Shown here: positions 34,055 through 43,149 of the stretch, in pieces
How the letters are laid out: every line of letters starts with the position of its first letter
How positions within the stretch are numbered: position 1 is the first letter of the stretch
Assembly: GCF_000331305.1 (NCBI RefSeq)
Contig: NZ_KB217480.1
Location: 112,864-176,863 of the forward strand
From: Calothrix sp. PCC 7103
Lineage (GTDB): Bacteria; Cyanobacteriota; Cyanobacteriia; Cyanobacteriales; Nostocaceae
Direction: 5' to 3'
DNA: 64,000 bases
Notes under the pieces: model-generated
What the model was told of the DNA's origin: nothing
The model's database searches: none
What the model saw: only the letters and a program-made list of their open reading frames with translations
Made by a program: the position numbers and the translations under genes

Positions 34055-37000
34055 ATGAACGAACAGCGCCTACAACGTTATTCCCAGCTAATTGAAAGCC
34101 TGCTAAATTGCACAGATGGAGAAGAACCAGAGATTTTAGCAGCAAACCAAGAATTACTTGATGCTGGCTTGGTGCAGAAGATAGAAGAAGTAGCACAGAT
34201 GTCTTCCGAAGACGGGGATGAGAATATAGCGAATTGGTTGCGAAATTTGGCAATGCAACTAGGGGAAGCGTTGAATCTAGATAATGAACTAAATTTACCA
34301 TCTCTCAGTGAGGAGGAGAAACAAGCATATTTCCAATTCTTGATGGAGGTATTAGCAACCATAGACAGTAGTGGTGATTCCCAGGTAGTTTACCCCTTGC
34401 TGGCAAGGAATACAGACAAGCTTGACGGAGTTTTAGCAGAAATATTGCGCTGTTGGGGGATAGAAACACTGGGGGAAGCGGAAGCAGATGAGGTGGAAAA
34501 CCTAGCAGCACTTATCGGCAATTTTAGCAATCTAATTGAGCAATTCCCCTTGGGTGACAAAGCCAGCAATATGGAAATTGCAATCGCTGGCTATGAAATC
34601 GTGCTAAAAGTCTTCACCAGGGAAGCTTTGCCTATTGATTGGGCAACGGCGCAATATAATCTCGCACTTGCCTACTGTGACAGAATCAAAGGAGACAAGG
34701 CAGAGAATATTGAAAATGCCATCGCAGCTTATACTGCTGCTTTAACTGTCATAACCAGGGAAGCTTTGCCTCAAAATTGGGCAATGACGCAAAATAATCT
34801 CGCAAATGCCTACTGTGACAGAATCAAAGGAGACAGGGCAGAGAATATTGAAAATGCCATCGCATCTTTTACTGCTGCTTTGACTGTCAGAACCAGGGAA
34901 GGTTTGCCTATTGATTGGGCAGCAACGCAACATAATCTCGCACTTGCCTACTGGGACAGAATCAAAGGAGACAAGGCAGAGAATATTGAAAATACCATCG
35001 CAGCTTATACTGCTGCTTTAACTGTCTACACCAAGGAAGGTTTGCCTATTGATTGGGCAGCAACGCAAAATAATCTCGCAAGTGCCTACTGGGACAGAAT
35101 CAAAGGAGACAGGGCAGAGAATATTGAAAATGCCATCGCAGCTTATACTGCTGCTTTAACTGTCTACACCAAGGAAGGTTTGCCTACTGATTGGGCAGCA
35201 ACGCAAAATAATCTCGCACTTGCCTACTGTGACAGAATCAAAGGAGACAAGGCAGAGAATATTGAAAATGCCATCGCATCTTTTACTGCTGCTTTAACTG
35301 TCATAACCAGGGAAGCTTTGCCTATTGATTGGGCAATAACGCAAAATAACCTCGCAAATGCCTACTGTGACAGAATCAAAGGAGACAAGGCAGAGAATAT
35401 CGAAAATGCCATCGCAGCTTATACTGCTGCTTTAACTGTCAGAACCAGGGAAGGTTTGCCTATTGATTGGGCAATAACGCAAAATAATCTCGCAAGTGCC
35501 TACTGTGACAGAATCAAAGGAGACAAGGCAGAGAATATTGAAAATGCCATCGCATCTTTTACTGCTGCTTTAACTGTCAGAACCAGGGAAGGTTTGCCTA
35601 TTGATTGGGCAATAACGCAAAATAATCTCGCAAGTGCCTACTGTGACAGAATCAAAGGAGACAGGGCAGAGAATATTGAAAATGCCATCGCAGCTTGTAC
35701 TGCTGCTTTAACTGTCATAACCAGGGAAGGTTTGCCTATTGATTGGGCAATAACGCAAAATAATCTCGCAAATGCCTACTGGGACAGAATCAAAGGAGAC
35801 AAGGCAGAGAATATCGAAAATGCTATCGCATCTTATACTGCTGCTTTAACTGTCATAACCAGGGAAGGTTTGCCTATTGATTGGGCAGCAACGCAAAATA
35901 ATCTCGCACTTGCCTACAGCGATAGAATCAAAGGAGACAAGGCAGAGAATATTGAAAATGCCATCGCAGCTTATACTGCTGCTTTAACTGTCAGAACCAG
36001 CGAAGCTTTGCCTATTAATTGGGCAGCAACGCAAAATAATCTCGCACTTGCCTACTATTATAGAATCAAAGGAGACAGGGCAGAGAATATTGAAAATGCC
36101 ATCGCAGCTTATACTGCTGCTTTAACTGTCAGAACCAGGGAAGGTTTGCCTATTGATTGGGCAACAACGCAAAATAATCTCGCAGGTGCCTACTATTATA
36201 GAATCAAAGGAGACAAGGCAGAGAATATCGAAAATGCCATCGCAGCTTATACTGCTGCTTTAACTGTCAGAACCAGGGAAGGTTTGCCTATTGATTGGGC
36301 AGCAACGCAAAATAATCTCGCACTTGCCTACAGGGACCGAATCAAAGGAGACAAGGCAGAGAATATTGAAAATGCCATCGCATCTTTTACTGCTGCTTTA
36401 ACTGTCAGAACCAGGGAAGCTTTGCCTCTATACCATGCACAATCTTTGTGGGGACTTGGAATTTCTTACCAAAACAGGAACCAGTTTACCTTAGCCTACA
36501 ATACTTTTAAATCTGCCATTGACACAGTAGAATCTTTACGGTTAGAAATCGTTTCTGGGGAGGAAAGCAAACGCAAGCAAGCGGAATTCTTTAACGGAGT
36601 TTATAGCAACATGGTAACAGTTTGCCTGGAATTAGATAAAATCGCAGAAGCAATTGAATATGTTGAACGTAGTAAAACCCGCAGTTTAGTTGAACAAATC
36701 CTCGAACGTGACTCTAAAACCATCTTCCCTCCAGAAGTATTCACTCAATTAGAAACATACAGGGATGAAATAGCCGTAGGACAATATCAAATCCAAAATG
36801 GCAAAGCTGAAAATCCCCAAACCCTAGCACAACATCTCCAAAAGTTGCGACAGCAGCGAAATGAATTACAAAACCGCTACTTCCCCGTTGGTTATGGTTT
36901 CAAATTCGACTCCTTCCAACCTAGTTTAGATGAGCGTACAGCCATTATTGAGTGGTATATTCTCAATGACAAAATTCTGGCGTTTATTGTCACAAAAAGA

Positions 37001-38152
37001 GGAGAGGTAACAGTTTGGCAATCCCAACCAGAAGATAGAAAAGCTTTGATAAATTGGGAAAATGAATATCTGCAAGACTACTCTAAGACAGGAAAAAACC
37101 AATGGCGAGATAAGCTAGAAAAACGCCTGAAGCAGTTATCAGAAATCCTGCACCTTGAGTCAATATTAGCCCAAATCCCCTCAAACTGCGACAGATTAAT
37201 CTTCATTCCCCATCGCTTCTTGCATCTGTTGCCTCTTCATGCTTTACCTGTAGGAGGATCATACCTACTTGACCGATTCCATCAGGGTGTAGGCTATGCA
37301 CCTAGTTGTCAACTCCTGCAACAAGTGCAACAACGACAACGTCCTAATTTTCAATCCCTGTTTGCCGTTCAGAACCCTACAGGAGACCTTCAATTCACCG
37401 ATCATGAAGTAAATAACATTTTGTCTCTCTTTCCCTCCCACCAAGTATTATCTAACAGCCACGCCACCAAAGCAGCCCTAGATCAAGCCTTACCACACCT
37501 ACAGGAGGTGGATTACCTTCATTTCGCCTGTCACGGTCACTTCAAGGCGGACTCACCTCTAGATTCTTTTCTACTATTAGCAGATGCTAAAGTTTCTTCT
37601 ATCCCTATGGATGCTAACCCCAAACAATATTTTGAAACTTCTAAAGGCATCATAGATTTAAGCAAATGCCTCACATTGGGTAATCTTTTTGAGAGAGGTT
37701 TTGACTTCAAAAAATGCCGTCTTGTAGTTCTTTCTGCTTGCGAAACAGGCTTAATAGACTTTACTAATGAAAGCGATGAATATATCGGCTTACCTAGTGG
37801 TTTTCTATATGCAGGTAGTTCGAGTGTGGTAAGTAGTCTGTGGACTGTAGACGATATGTCTACAGCATATTTGATGATTAAATTCTTGCAAAATCTCAAA
37901 GTTGCTTTTGATGGGGGTAAAAATGTTTCGGTAGCAGTGGCACTTAACCAAGCGCAACATTGGCTACGGAATATTACTTGGGAGGATTTACAAAAGTGGG
38001 CAAATAACTTGCAATTAGATAGTAACAATAATCGTCAAATTGAACGTTCGATGCGTCAGATTGTGGCAAAGAACGCTCGAAGTAAAAACATTGATGAAAA
38101 ACCATTTCAGTCTCCTTATCATTGGGCTGGATTTACTGCTATTGGTAGGTAA
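34055..38152 (+). CDS. TPR-CHAT protease with near-identical repeat array
   Basis: 1365 residues. An N-terminal helical region (MNEQRLQRYSQLIESLLNCT, about 1-170) is of the kind seen in cyanobacterial CHAT proteins. Then come 13 TPR-like 46-residue repeats plus a partial one (about 172-790), consensus AIAAYTAALTVRTREGLPID then WAATQNNLALAYCDRIKGDK. A C-terminal CHAT domain (caspase-HetF-associated, about 960-1365) has the catalytic histidine in YLHFACHGHFK (about 1159) and cysteine in VVLSACETGL (about 1229). CHAT domains are caspase-superfamily proteases, such as the CRISPR-linked TPR-CHAT and HetF. The repeats should form a superhelix sensing a partner. The gene is independent, 94 bp before the next one. 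Confidence 0.9.
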   Translation: MNEQRLQRYSQLIESLLNCTDGEEPEILAANQELLDAGLVQKIEEVAQMSSEDGDENIANWLRNLAMQLGEALNLDNELNLPSLSEEEKQAYFQFLMEVLATIDSSGDSQVVYPLLARNTDKLDGVLAEILRCWGIETLGEAEADEVENLAALIGNFSNLIEQFPLGDKASNMEIAIAGYEIVLKVFTREALPIDWATAQYNLALAYCDRIKGDKAENIENAIAAYTAALTVITREALPQNWAMTQNNLANAYCDRIKGDRAENIENAIASFTAALTVRTREGLPIDWAATQHNLALAYWDRIKGDKAENIENTIAAYTAALTVYTKEGLPIDWAATQNNLASAYWDRIKGDRAENIENAIAAYTAALTVYTKEGLPTDWAATQNNLALAYCDRIKGDKAENIENAIASFTAALTVITREALPIDWAITQNNLANAYCDRIKGDKAENIENAIAAYTAALTVRTREGLPIDWAITQNNLASAYCDRIKGDKAENIENAIASFTAALTVRTREGLPIDWAITQNNLASAYCDRIKGDRAENIENAIAACTAALTVITREGLPIDWAITQNNLANAYWDRIKGDKAENIENAIASYTAALTVITREGLPIDWAATQNNLALAYSDRIKGDKAENIENAIAAYTAALTVRTSEALPINWAATQNNLALAYYYRIKGDRAENIENAIAAYTAALTVRTREGLPIDWATTQNNLAGAYYYRIKGDKAENIENAIAAYTAALTVRTREGLPIDWAATQNNLALAYRDRIKGDKAENIENAIASFTAALTVRTREALPLYHAQSLWGLGISYQNRNQFTLAYNTFKSAIDTVESLRLEIVSGEESKRKQAEFFNGVYSNMVTVCLELDKIAEAIEYVERSKTRSLVEQILERDSKTIFPPEVFTQLETYRDEIAVGQYQIQNGKAENPQTLAQHLQKLRQQRNELQNRYFPVGYGFKFDSFQPSLDERTAIIEWYILNDKILAFIVTKRGEVTVWQSQPEDRKALINWENEYLQDYSKTGKNQWRDKLEKRLKQLSEILHLESILAQIPSNCDRLIFIPHRFLHLLPLHALPVGGSYLLDRFHQGVGYAPSCQLLQQVQQRQRPNFQSLFAVQNPTGDLQFTDHEVNNILSLFPSHQVLSNSHATKAALDQALPHLQEVDYLHFACHGHFKADSPLDSFLLLADAKVSSIPMDANPKQYFETSKGIIDLSKCLTLGNLFERGFDFKKCRLVVLSACETGLIDFTNESDEYIGLPSGFLYAGSSSVVSSLWTVDDMSTAYLMIKFLQNLKVAFDGGKNVSVAVALNQAQHWLRNITWEDLQKWANNLQLDSNNNRQIERSMRQIVAKNARSKNIDEKPFQSPYHWAGFTAIGR
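34570..36430 (+). repeat. Tandem 138-bp coding repeats (TPR array)
   Basis: About 13.5 units of 138 bp, mostly differing by single bases. Variation is concentrated at a few codons: AAYT/ASFT/ACT, TVR/TVI/TVY, ATQ/ITQ/TTQ and YCD/YWD/YYY. Near identity at DNA level indicates recent unit duplication or conversion, so copy number is likely variable between strains. Assemblies may collapse it. Confidence 0.9.
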
Positions 38153-38246
38153 ATTTGGTTCTGCTTTTGCCAACCTACACCCCAAAATTAATGACACGAA
38201 CTACTAGCGAGACAGGTATCTAATTATATAATTAAAAGGTGTATTC

Positions 38247-41200
38247 ATGTCTAAACGTAATTTTAACCGAAATTTTGCTATTATTATCGGTATTAATGAC
38301 TACATAAATGGGATTCCAAAGTTAAAAACAGCAGTTCCAGACGCTGAAAAACTTGCTCAAATTATCGAGCAGCAACATCTTGCTCTTAAACAGCAGTATC
38401 AAGCGGGAAATAAGTATGAAGTCCTGTTAATTAAAAATCAAAGCGCTACACTCAATCAACTTAAGGTATTAATTGAAGAGTTGAAAAACAAACAAATACC
38501 TTTTGACAACAAAAAGGTTACGGTGACAGAGGACGATCGCGTCCTTTTCTATTTTGCTGGACATGGAATTGCCGAAGATGCTTTGGAAAGTCAAGAAGGA
38601 CCTGTAGGTTACCTCATTCCTCAAGATGCTACAGATGACAACAGTACTTTTTTACCAATGCAGGAATTGCATGATGCCTTAAACGCACTTCCCTGTAAGC
38701 ATATGTTAGCAATTTTAGATTGCTGCTTTGCAGGCGCCTTCCGTTGGGCAAGTGTCAAACGGCAAATTGTACCAAAGTCCAAAGTTTATAAGGAACGCTA
38801 CGACCGTTTTATTAGCGATGCAGCTTGGCAAGTAATTACGAGTGCAGCTTACGATCAAAAAGCCTTAGATTCTCTGGGAAAAAGAGGAATCATCACAGAC
38901 GGGAACGAAGAACATTCTCCCTTTGCCAAAGCTCTGTTTGATGCTTTACTTGGGAAAGGTGTAGACTCTGGGAAAGGTGCAGACCCAAATCAAGATGCTA
39001 TTATCACCGCAACAGAGCTTTATTTGTATCTACGAAATCAAGTTGAAATCTATACAAAAAATAACTACAAGCGCCAAACTCCTAGCCTGTGCCCACTGAA
39101 AAAACACGATAAAGGGGAATTTATTTTCTTATTGCCTAATTTTGACCGAGATAAGTTAGATGATGCTCCTGCACTTAGTTTAAAAAATAATCCTTATCGA
39201 GGATTAGAATCTTACGATGAAAAAGATAGCCCTTTATTTTTTGGTAGAGATAAATTAAAAGAGAACCTTTCTCAAATAGTCATTGCTAATAAGCAGCCAC
39301 TTACATTAATATTAGGCGCCTCTGGAACAGGAAAATCTAGCTTGATGAAAGCTGGGTTGTTAAGCTATCTGCGTAATTGCCAAGAACCAAAGTTTGAGAT
39401 TTTAGAACCTATACGACCAGGAGAAAATCCTCTGAAGGTTTTGGCGCAGATATTACCAGTTGCAATTACAGCGGAGGAATTGGCAAAAAATGAGCAAGCT
39501 TTAGTAAATATTATTGAACATTGGAGCAATAAGAATCCTCATACTAGACTTTTACTACCAATTGACCAGTTTGAAGAATTAATAACTTTGTGTAAAAGTG
39601 ATGAAGAAAAAGAGCAATTTCAGAAATTAATTAGAAATGCACTTAAGAAATTTCCCCAAAATATACATATAGTTGTGACATTACGTCTTGACTTTGAGGC
39701 TCAATTTCAAAATTCTATACTCAAAGATTTTTGGAATCATGATACCCGGTTTATTATTACACCAATGAGCCAAAATGAATTTCGGGAAGCAATTGAAAAA
39801 CCTGCATCAGAAAAAGTTATATATTTTGACCCTCCCAGTTTGGTAGACGAACTAATTAACGAAGTCATACAAATGCCGGGAGCTTTACCTTTGCTGTCTT
39901 TTACCCTGAGTGAATTGTACCTAAAGTATTTAAGCGAGCGCAGGAATAACCGGGCTTTAACCAAGAAAGATTATGAGGAGTTAGGGGGAGTGGTTGGTTC
40001 TTTAACCAAGCGTGCTGACCAGGAGTATGAGAAATTAGTGGCAGAAAACCCCGCTTATCAAGATACAGTGCGTCGGGTTATGTTAAGGTTAATTTCATTG
40101 CAAGGTGGAGAGCTAGCACGGCGACAGGTGCTTCAATCAGAACTGGTGTATTCTGATGGAGAGGAAAACAAGCGTGTGCAAACAGTCATCACACGTTTTT
40201 CTGAAGCTCGTTTAATTGTTGTAGGTTCTAATTCTGAAGGCAAAGCTTATGTAGAACCAGCCCATGACGCTTTGGTACGCGGGTGGACAAAGTTGAGAAA
40301 CTGGATTAATAACAACCAAGAGAGACTAGCTTTGCAACAAAACCTAACACCTGTTGCTGTAGAGTGGGCAACAAACAAACAAGAAAGTGGATACCTCTGG
40401 ACAGAAGATCCACGTTTGGCAGTGTTAGAGAAAATAATCGAAGCCGATGCTCCTAATACAGCAGCTGATAACTGGCTAAATCAATTAGAAACGAATTTTA
40501 TCAAACGTAGTATTCGCAAAAAAGAAGAAGAATATATAAACGAGAAAAAACAGATTATAAACTTATTCTCTAGAGCTTCTCAAGCTTTCTTTGCTTCCAA
40601 TCAAGATTTAGAGGCTTTAATTGAAGCTGTGAAAGGTGGAAAAGAATTTCAAATATTAAGAAACAAATTAAAAAAATTACAAGATAAAGCGATTTTGGAA
40701 GGTAATGAAGCAGCAGTTAGCAAAGATATTGATCTTCAATCTCAAATCTTACAAACTTTACGAAAGGTATTCTATCTAGCTAAAGAACGTAACCGCATAG
40801 AATTGCCTCAAGATTTTAAGAAGATGTTTTTTGCTTCTGATGGTACGTTATTGATTGCTACAGCAGGACATGATAGTATTGTCTACTTACAAGACTTGAA
40901 GGGAGAAAAACAGCTTAAAATATTTTCAGGACATCAAGGTGAATTAACACTTAATGTTAGTCAGAATGGTCGCTTATTAGCAGCAATTGACGAGCAAGGA
41001 ACTATTCGCTTGTGGAACTTAGAAGGAAAACAGGAAGAAGCACCAAAGCTTGTAACTTCTATCCCACAGTCCTCTTATTCTGATGTATATGACCGTGGGA
41101 TCGGTTTCAGTCCTGACGGTAAGCAGCTTGTAGCTTATGTAGATGGGCTTAATAAGAATGATAACGTAGAAGCAACTGTCTTCCTATGGAACTTATTGGA

Positions 41201-42608
41201 AAGCGAACCAAAGCTATTAAAAACATCTCAAAAAGTTTTGAGTGGTATTAGCTTTAACCCTCAAAACCAGTTAATTGTAGCTACCCAATCTGACGATACT
41301 CTCTTTTTGTCAGACTTTGTGTCTGGGAAAAAGCTGGCAAAATTCACAGATTTTTACGGTTCATTATTTGGCAGTCTCTTAAACAATTTTGTTTTTAGCT
41401 CTGATAGCCAATACTTGGTAGCTTACTATGGAGCGGACATGAGTAGTGCTTACTTTGGAAGTTTAGATCATAAATCGTGGGATGATTTTACACCTATAAA
41501 TAGAGCTTCAAGTATCATTTTTGATGCCAGTGGAAATCTGATTATTGGTCAAGAGGGTGATGGTATTATTAGTGTTTATAATCCATCTTTTATTGAAGAT
41601 AGTTTTTCAAAGGGATTGCAATTTGACATCAAAGGACATCAAGGTAGTATTCTTGAGGTTATTGCTTGCTCAGATGGCAAACATTTTGCTAGTTTGAGTA
41701 GTGATAATACCATTCGTTTGTGGGACGTAGGTCAGAAACCAGTGGCAGAGTTAAGGCAAATTCCTAACTTAATAAGTATCAGCATCAGTCCCGATGGTGA
41801 GCAATTAGCTGTTGTACAAAGTGATGGTACTGTCTGTTTGTTAGATTTGAATGCTAATGAGTTGAAGCGATTTGGAGGTATTCAAGGTAAAATTATTCAA
41901 CTAATTTTTAGCCCCGATGGTCGGCAATTGGCTGCAGTTGGAAAAGATAGTACAATTAGCTTATTAGATATGAATGGAAAGGAGTTGTATAAATCCCCAA
42001 GTTTTAAAAAAACAATTAGCCAGCTTATTTTTCGTCCTGATGGTCAGCAATTGGCAGTCGTGGAGAATAATGGTATCATTCACCTGTTAAATTTGAACAA
42101 TAAAACCTGGGAAACCTTACCCGGTAAGGTAAGTCCTAACGATAAATTTGAGGGAACTAGTCGTATCGTTTTTACGTCCGATGGCAGGCTGTTAGTAGCG
42201 AATTCACCATCTACCGAATATTACCCACAAGAGCAAGGCAATATTTTCTTAAGTGAATTAGGGGCTGGGAAAAGAAAGGAATTAGTTAAGTTTAAGGGTG
42301 CTATCAACTCTTTCAAGAGTATCGGCCTTAATAGTCAGGGTAACTTATTAGTTAGTGCATACGGTGATGATATATATGTATGGGATATGTCAGGAAAGCT
42401 ATTGACTACTTTCAAAGATAAGCATAAAGGTCAAGTCAATAGTATAAGTCTTAGTGCTGATGGTAGTTTACTGGTTACTCTTAGTTCCAATGGCACTGCA
42501 AAATTGTGGCTGTTAGGAGGACTCAATGAACTACTGCAGCAAGGTTGCGCTTGGGTAAGGGACTATGTAGAGAATAACCTCCCTTTTAAGGGTGGGTATC
42601 TCTGTTAA
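38247..42608 (+). CDS. Caspase - STAND NTPase - WD40 protein 1
   Basis: 1453 residues. C14 caspase-type domain (about 1-290), with the histidine in VLFYFAGHGIA (about 107) and the cysteine in AILDCCFAGAFR (about 160). Then NPYRGLESYDEKD (about 312) opens a novel-STAND NTPase with Walker A GASGTGKSS (about 357-365) and Walker B-like LLLPIDQFEEL (about 431-441), followed by a winged-helix/helical arm. Beta-propeller WD40 repeats occupy about 880-1440 but are degenerate (SPDGEQLAVVQSDGTVCLLD). STAND proteins oligomerise on ligand binding; here that would cluster the caspase. N-terminus and STAND arm are near-identical to the gene at 48123. Confidence 0.9.
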   Translation: MSKRNFNRNFAIIIGINDYINGIPKLKTAVPDAEKLAQIIEQQHLALKQQYQAGNKYEVLLIKNQSATLNQLKVLIEELKNKQIPFDNKKVTVTEDDRVLFYFAGHGIAEDALESQEGPVGYLIPQDATDDNSTFLPMQELHDALNALPCKHMLAILDCCFAGAFRWASVKRQIVPKSKVYKERYDRFISDAAWQVITSAAYDQKALDSLGKRGIITDGNEEHSPFAKALFDALLGKGVDSGKGADPNQDAIITATELYLYLRNQVEIYTKNNYKRQTPSLCPLKKHDKGEFIFLLPNFDRDKLDDAPALSLKNNPYRGLESYDEKDSPLFFGRDKLKENLSQIVIANKQPLTLILGASGTGKSSLMKAGLLSYLRNCQEPKFEILEPIRPGENPLKVLAQILPVAITAEELAKNEQALVNIIEHWSNKNPHTRLLLPIDQFEELITLCKSDEEKEQFQKLIRNALKKFPQNIHIVVTLRLDFEAQFQNSILKDFWNHDTRFIITPMSQNEFREAIEKPASEKVIYFDPPSLVDELINEVIQMPGALPLLSFTLSELYLKYLSERRNNRALTKKDYEELGGVVGSLTKRADQEYEKLVAENPAYQDTVRRVMLRLISLQGGELARRQVLQSELVYSDGEENKRVQTVITRFSEARLIVVGSNSEGKAYVEPAHDALVRGWTKLRNWINNNQERLALQQNLTPVAVEWATNKQESGYLWTEDPRLAVLEKIIEADAPNTAADNWLNQLETNFIKRSIRKKEEEYINEKKQIINLFSRASQAFFASNQDLEALIEAVKGGKEFQILRNKLKKLQDKAILEGNEAAVSKDIDLQSQILQTLRKVFYLAKERNRIELPQDFKKMFFASDGTLLIATAGHDSIVYLQDLKGEKQLKIFSGHQGELTLNVSQNGRLLAAIDEQGTIRLWNLEGKQEEAPKLVTSIPQSSYSDVYDRGIGFSPDGKQLVAYVDGLNKNDNVEATVFLWNLLESEPKLLKTSQKVLSGISFNPQNQLIVATQSDDTLFLSDFVSGKKLAKFTDFYGSLFGSLLNNFVFSSDSQYLVAYYGADMSSAYFGSLDHKSWDDFTPINRASSIIFDASGNLIIGQEGDGIISVYNPSFIEDSFSKGLQFDIKGHQGSILEVIACSDGKHFASLSSDNTIRLWDVGQKPVAELRQIPNLISISISPDGEQLAVVQSDGTVCLLDLNANELKRFGGIQGKIIQLIFSPDGRQLAAVGKDSTISLLDMNGKELYKSPSFKKTISQLIFRPDGQQLAVVENNGIIHLLNLNNKTWETLPGKVSPNDKFEGTSRIVFTSDGRLLVANSPSTEYYPQEQGNIFLSELGAGKRKELVKFKGAINSFKSIGLNSQGNLLVSAYGDDIYVWDMSGKLLTTFKDKHKGQVNSISLSADGSLLVTLSSNGTAKLWLLGGLNELLQQGCAWVRDYVENNLPFKGGYLC

Positions 42609-43149
42609 GAGTTCCCTGCTCCCTGTTGTAGAAAACATGCTTGATTGTTTTGGTATTTGCTCGGCAATTCGCGACTGGTCGGGACAATCAACTAACTGTA
42701 TACCAAAGTACACCCAGCCCAAATCCATCTAAAACACCACAAGAGTAGTAACAGGCACAAACTTTTTATCACTAAAGAAGTCAAAAATTTATGATTACGA
42801 TTGATTCCTTGCTAATAATTTATACTTTAGTCTAGTATTTTTACTAACTTGTTGAATTAAAGTGTAATAAGCGTGTGCGTGCGGTAGGAGCGCTCAAACA
42901 AGGTCCTAAAGTTACAAGTATTAAATATTACTTTGAGGCAATAGTGTGTGGAGGGTGAAATTTATATAGGCACCTAATTGATCTAAAACTGCTTTTCCAA
43001 TTCTTATAAAAAATGCATATCTTGATTTTACCTACACCTATCTCATATTGGAGGCAATTAAACCGTACCTACAATGAAAACATGTAACATATTGTTTTAA
43101 CGTAGTAGCTATAATTACTTTTATTTTTATAGATAAAATTGGGGAAAGT
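42609..43149. other. 541-bp gap before the kinase gene
   Basis: There is no supported gene. The region contains AT-rich candidate promoter sequence and ends with GGGGAAAG, a ribosome site 5 bp before the kinase ATG. It separates the first caspase-STAND gene from the kinase cassette, so the cassette is probably transcribed on its own. Confidence 0.35.

Noticed and set aside
34570-36430. Regular direct repeats resembling a CRISPR or satellite array
   Set aside because: The period is 138 bp, in frame, and encodes TPR units inside one long gene; there are no spacers.
37537-38028. 163-codon minus-strand frame
   Set aside because: Lies wholly inside the CHAT domain coding sequence with its intact catalytic motifs on the other strand.
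38531-38542. CGATCG-containing sites as HIP1
   Set aside because: The sites at about 38536, 48410 and 49800 read ACGATCGC, one base short of the full octamer; only 50038 is complete.
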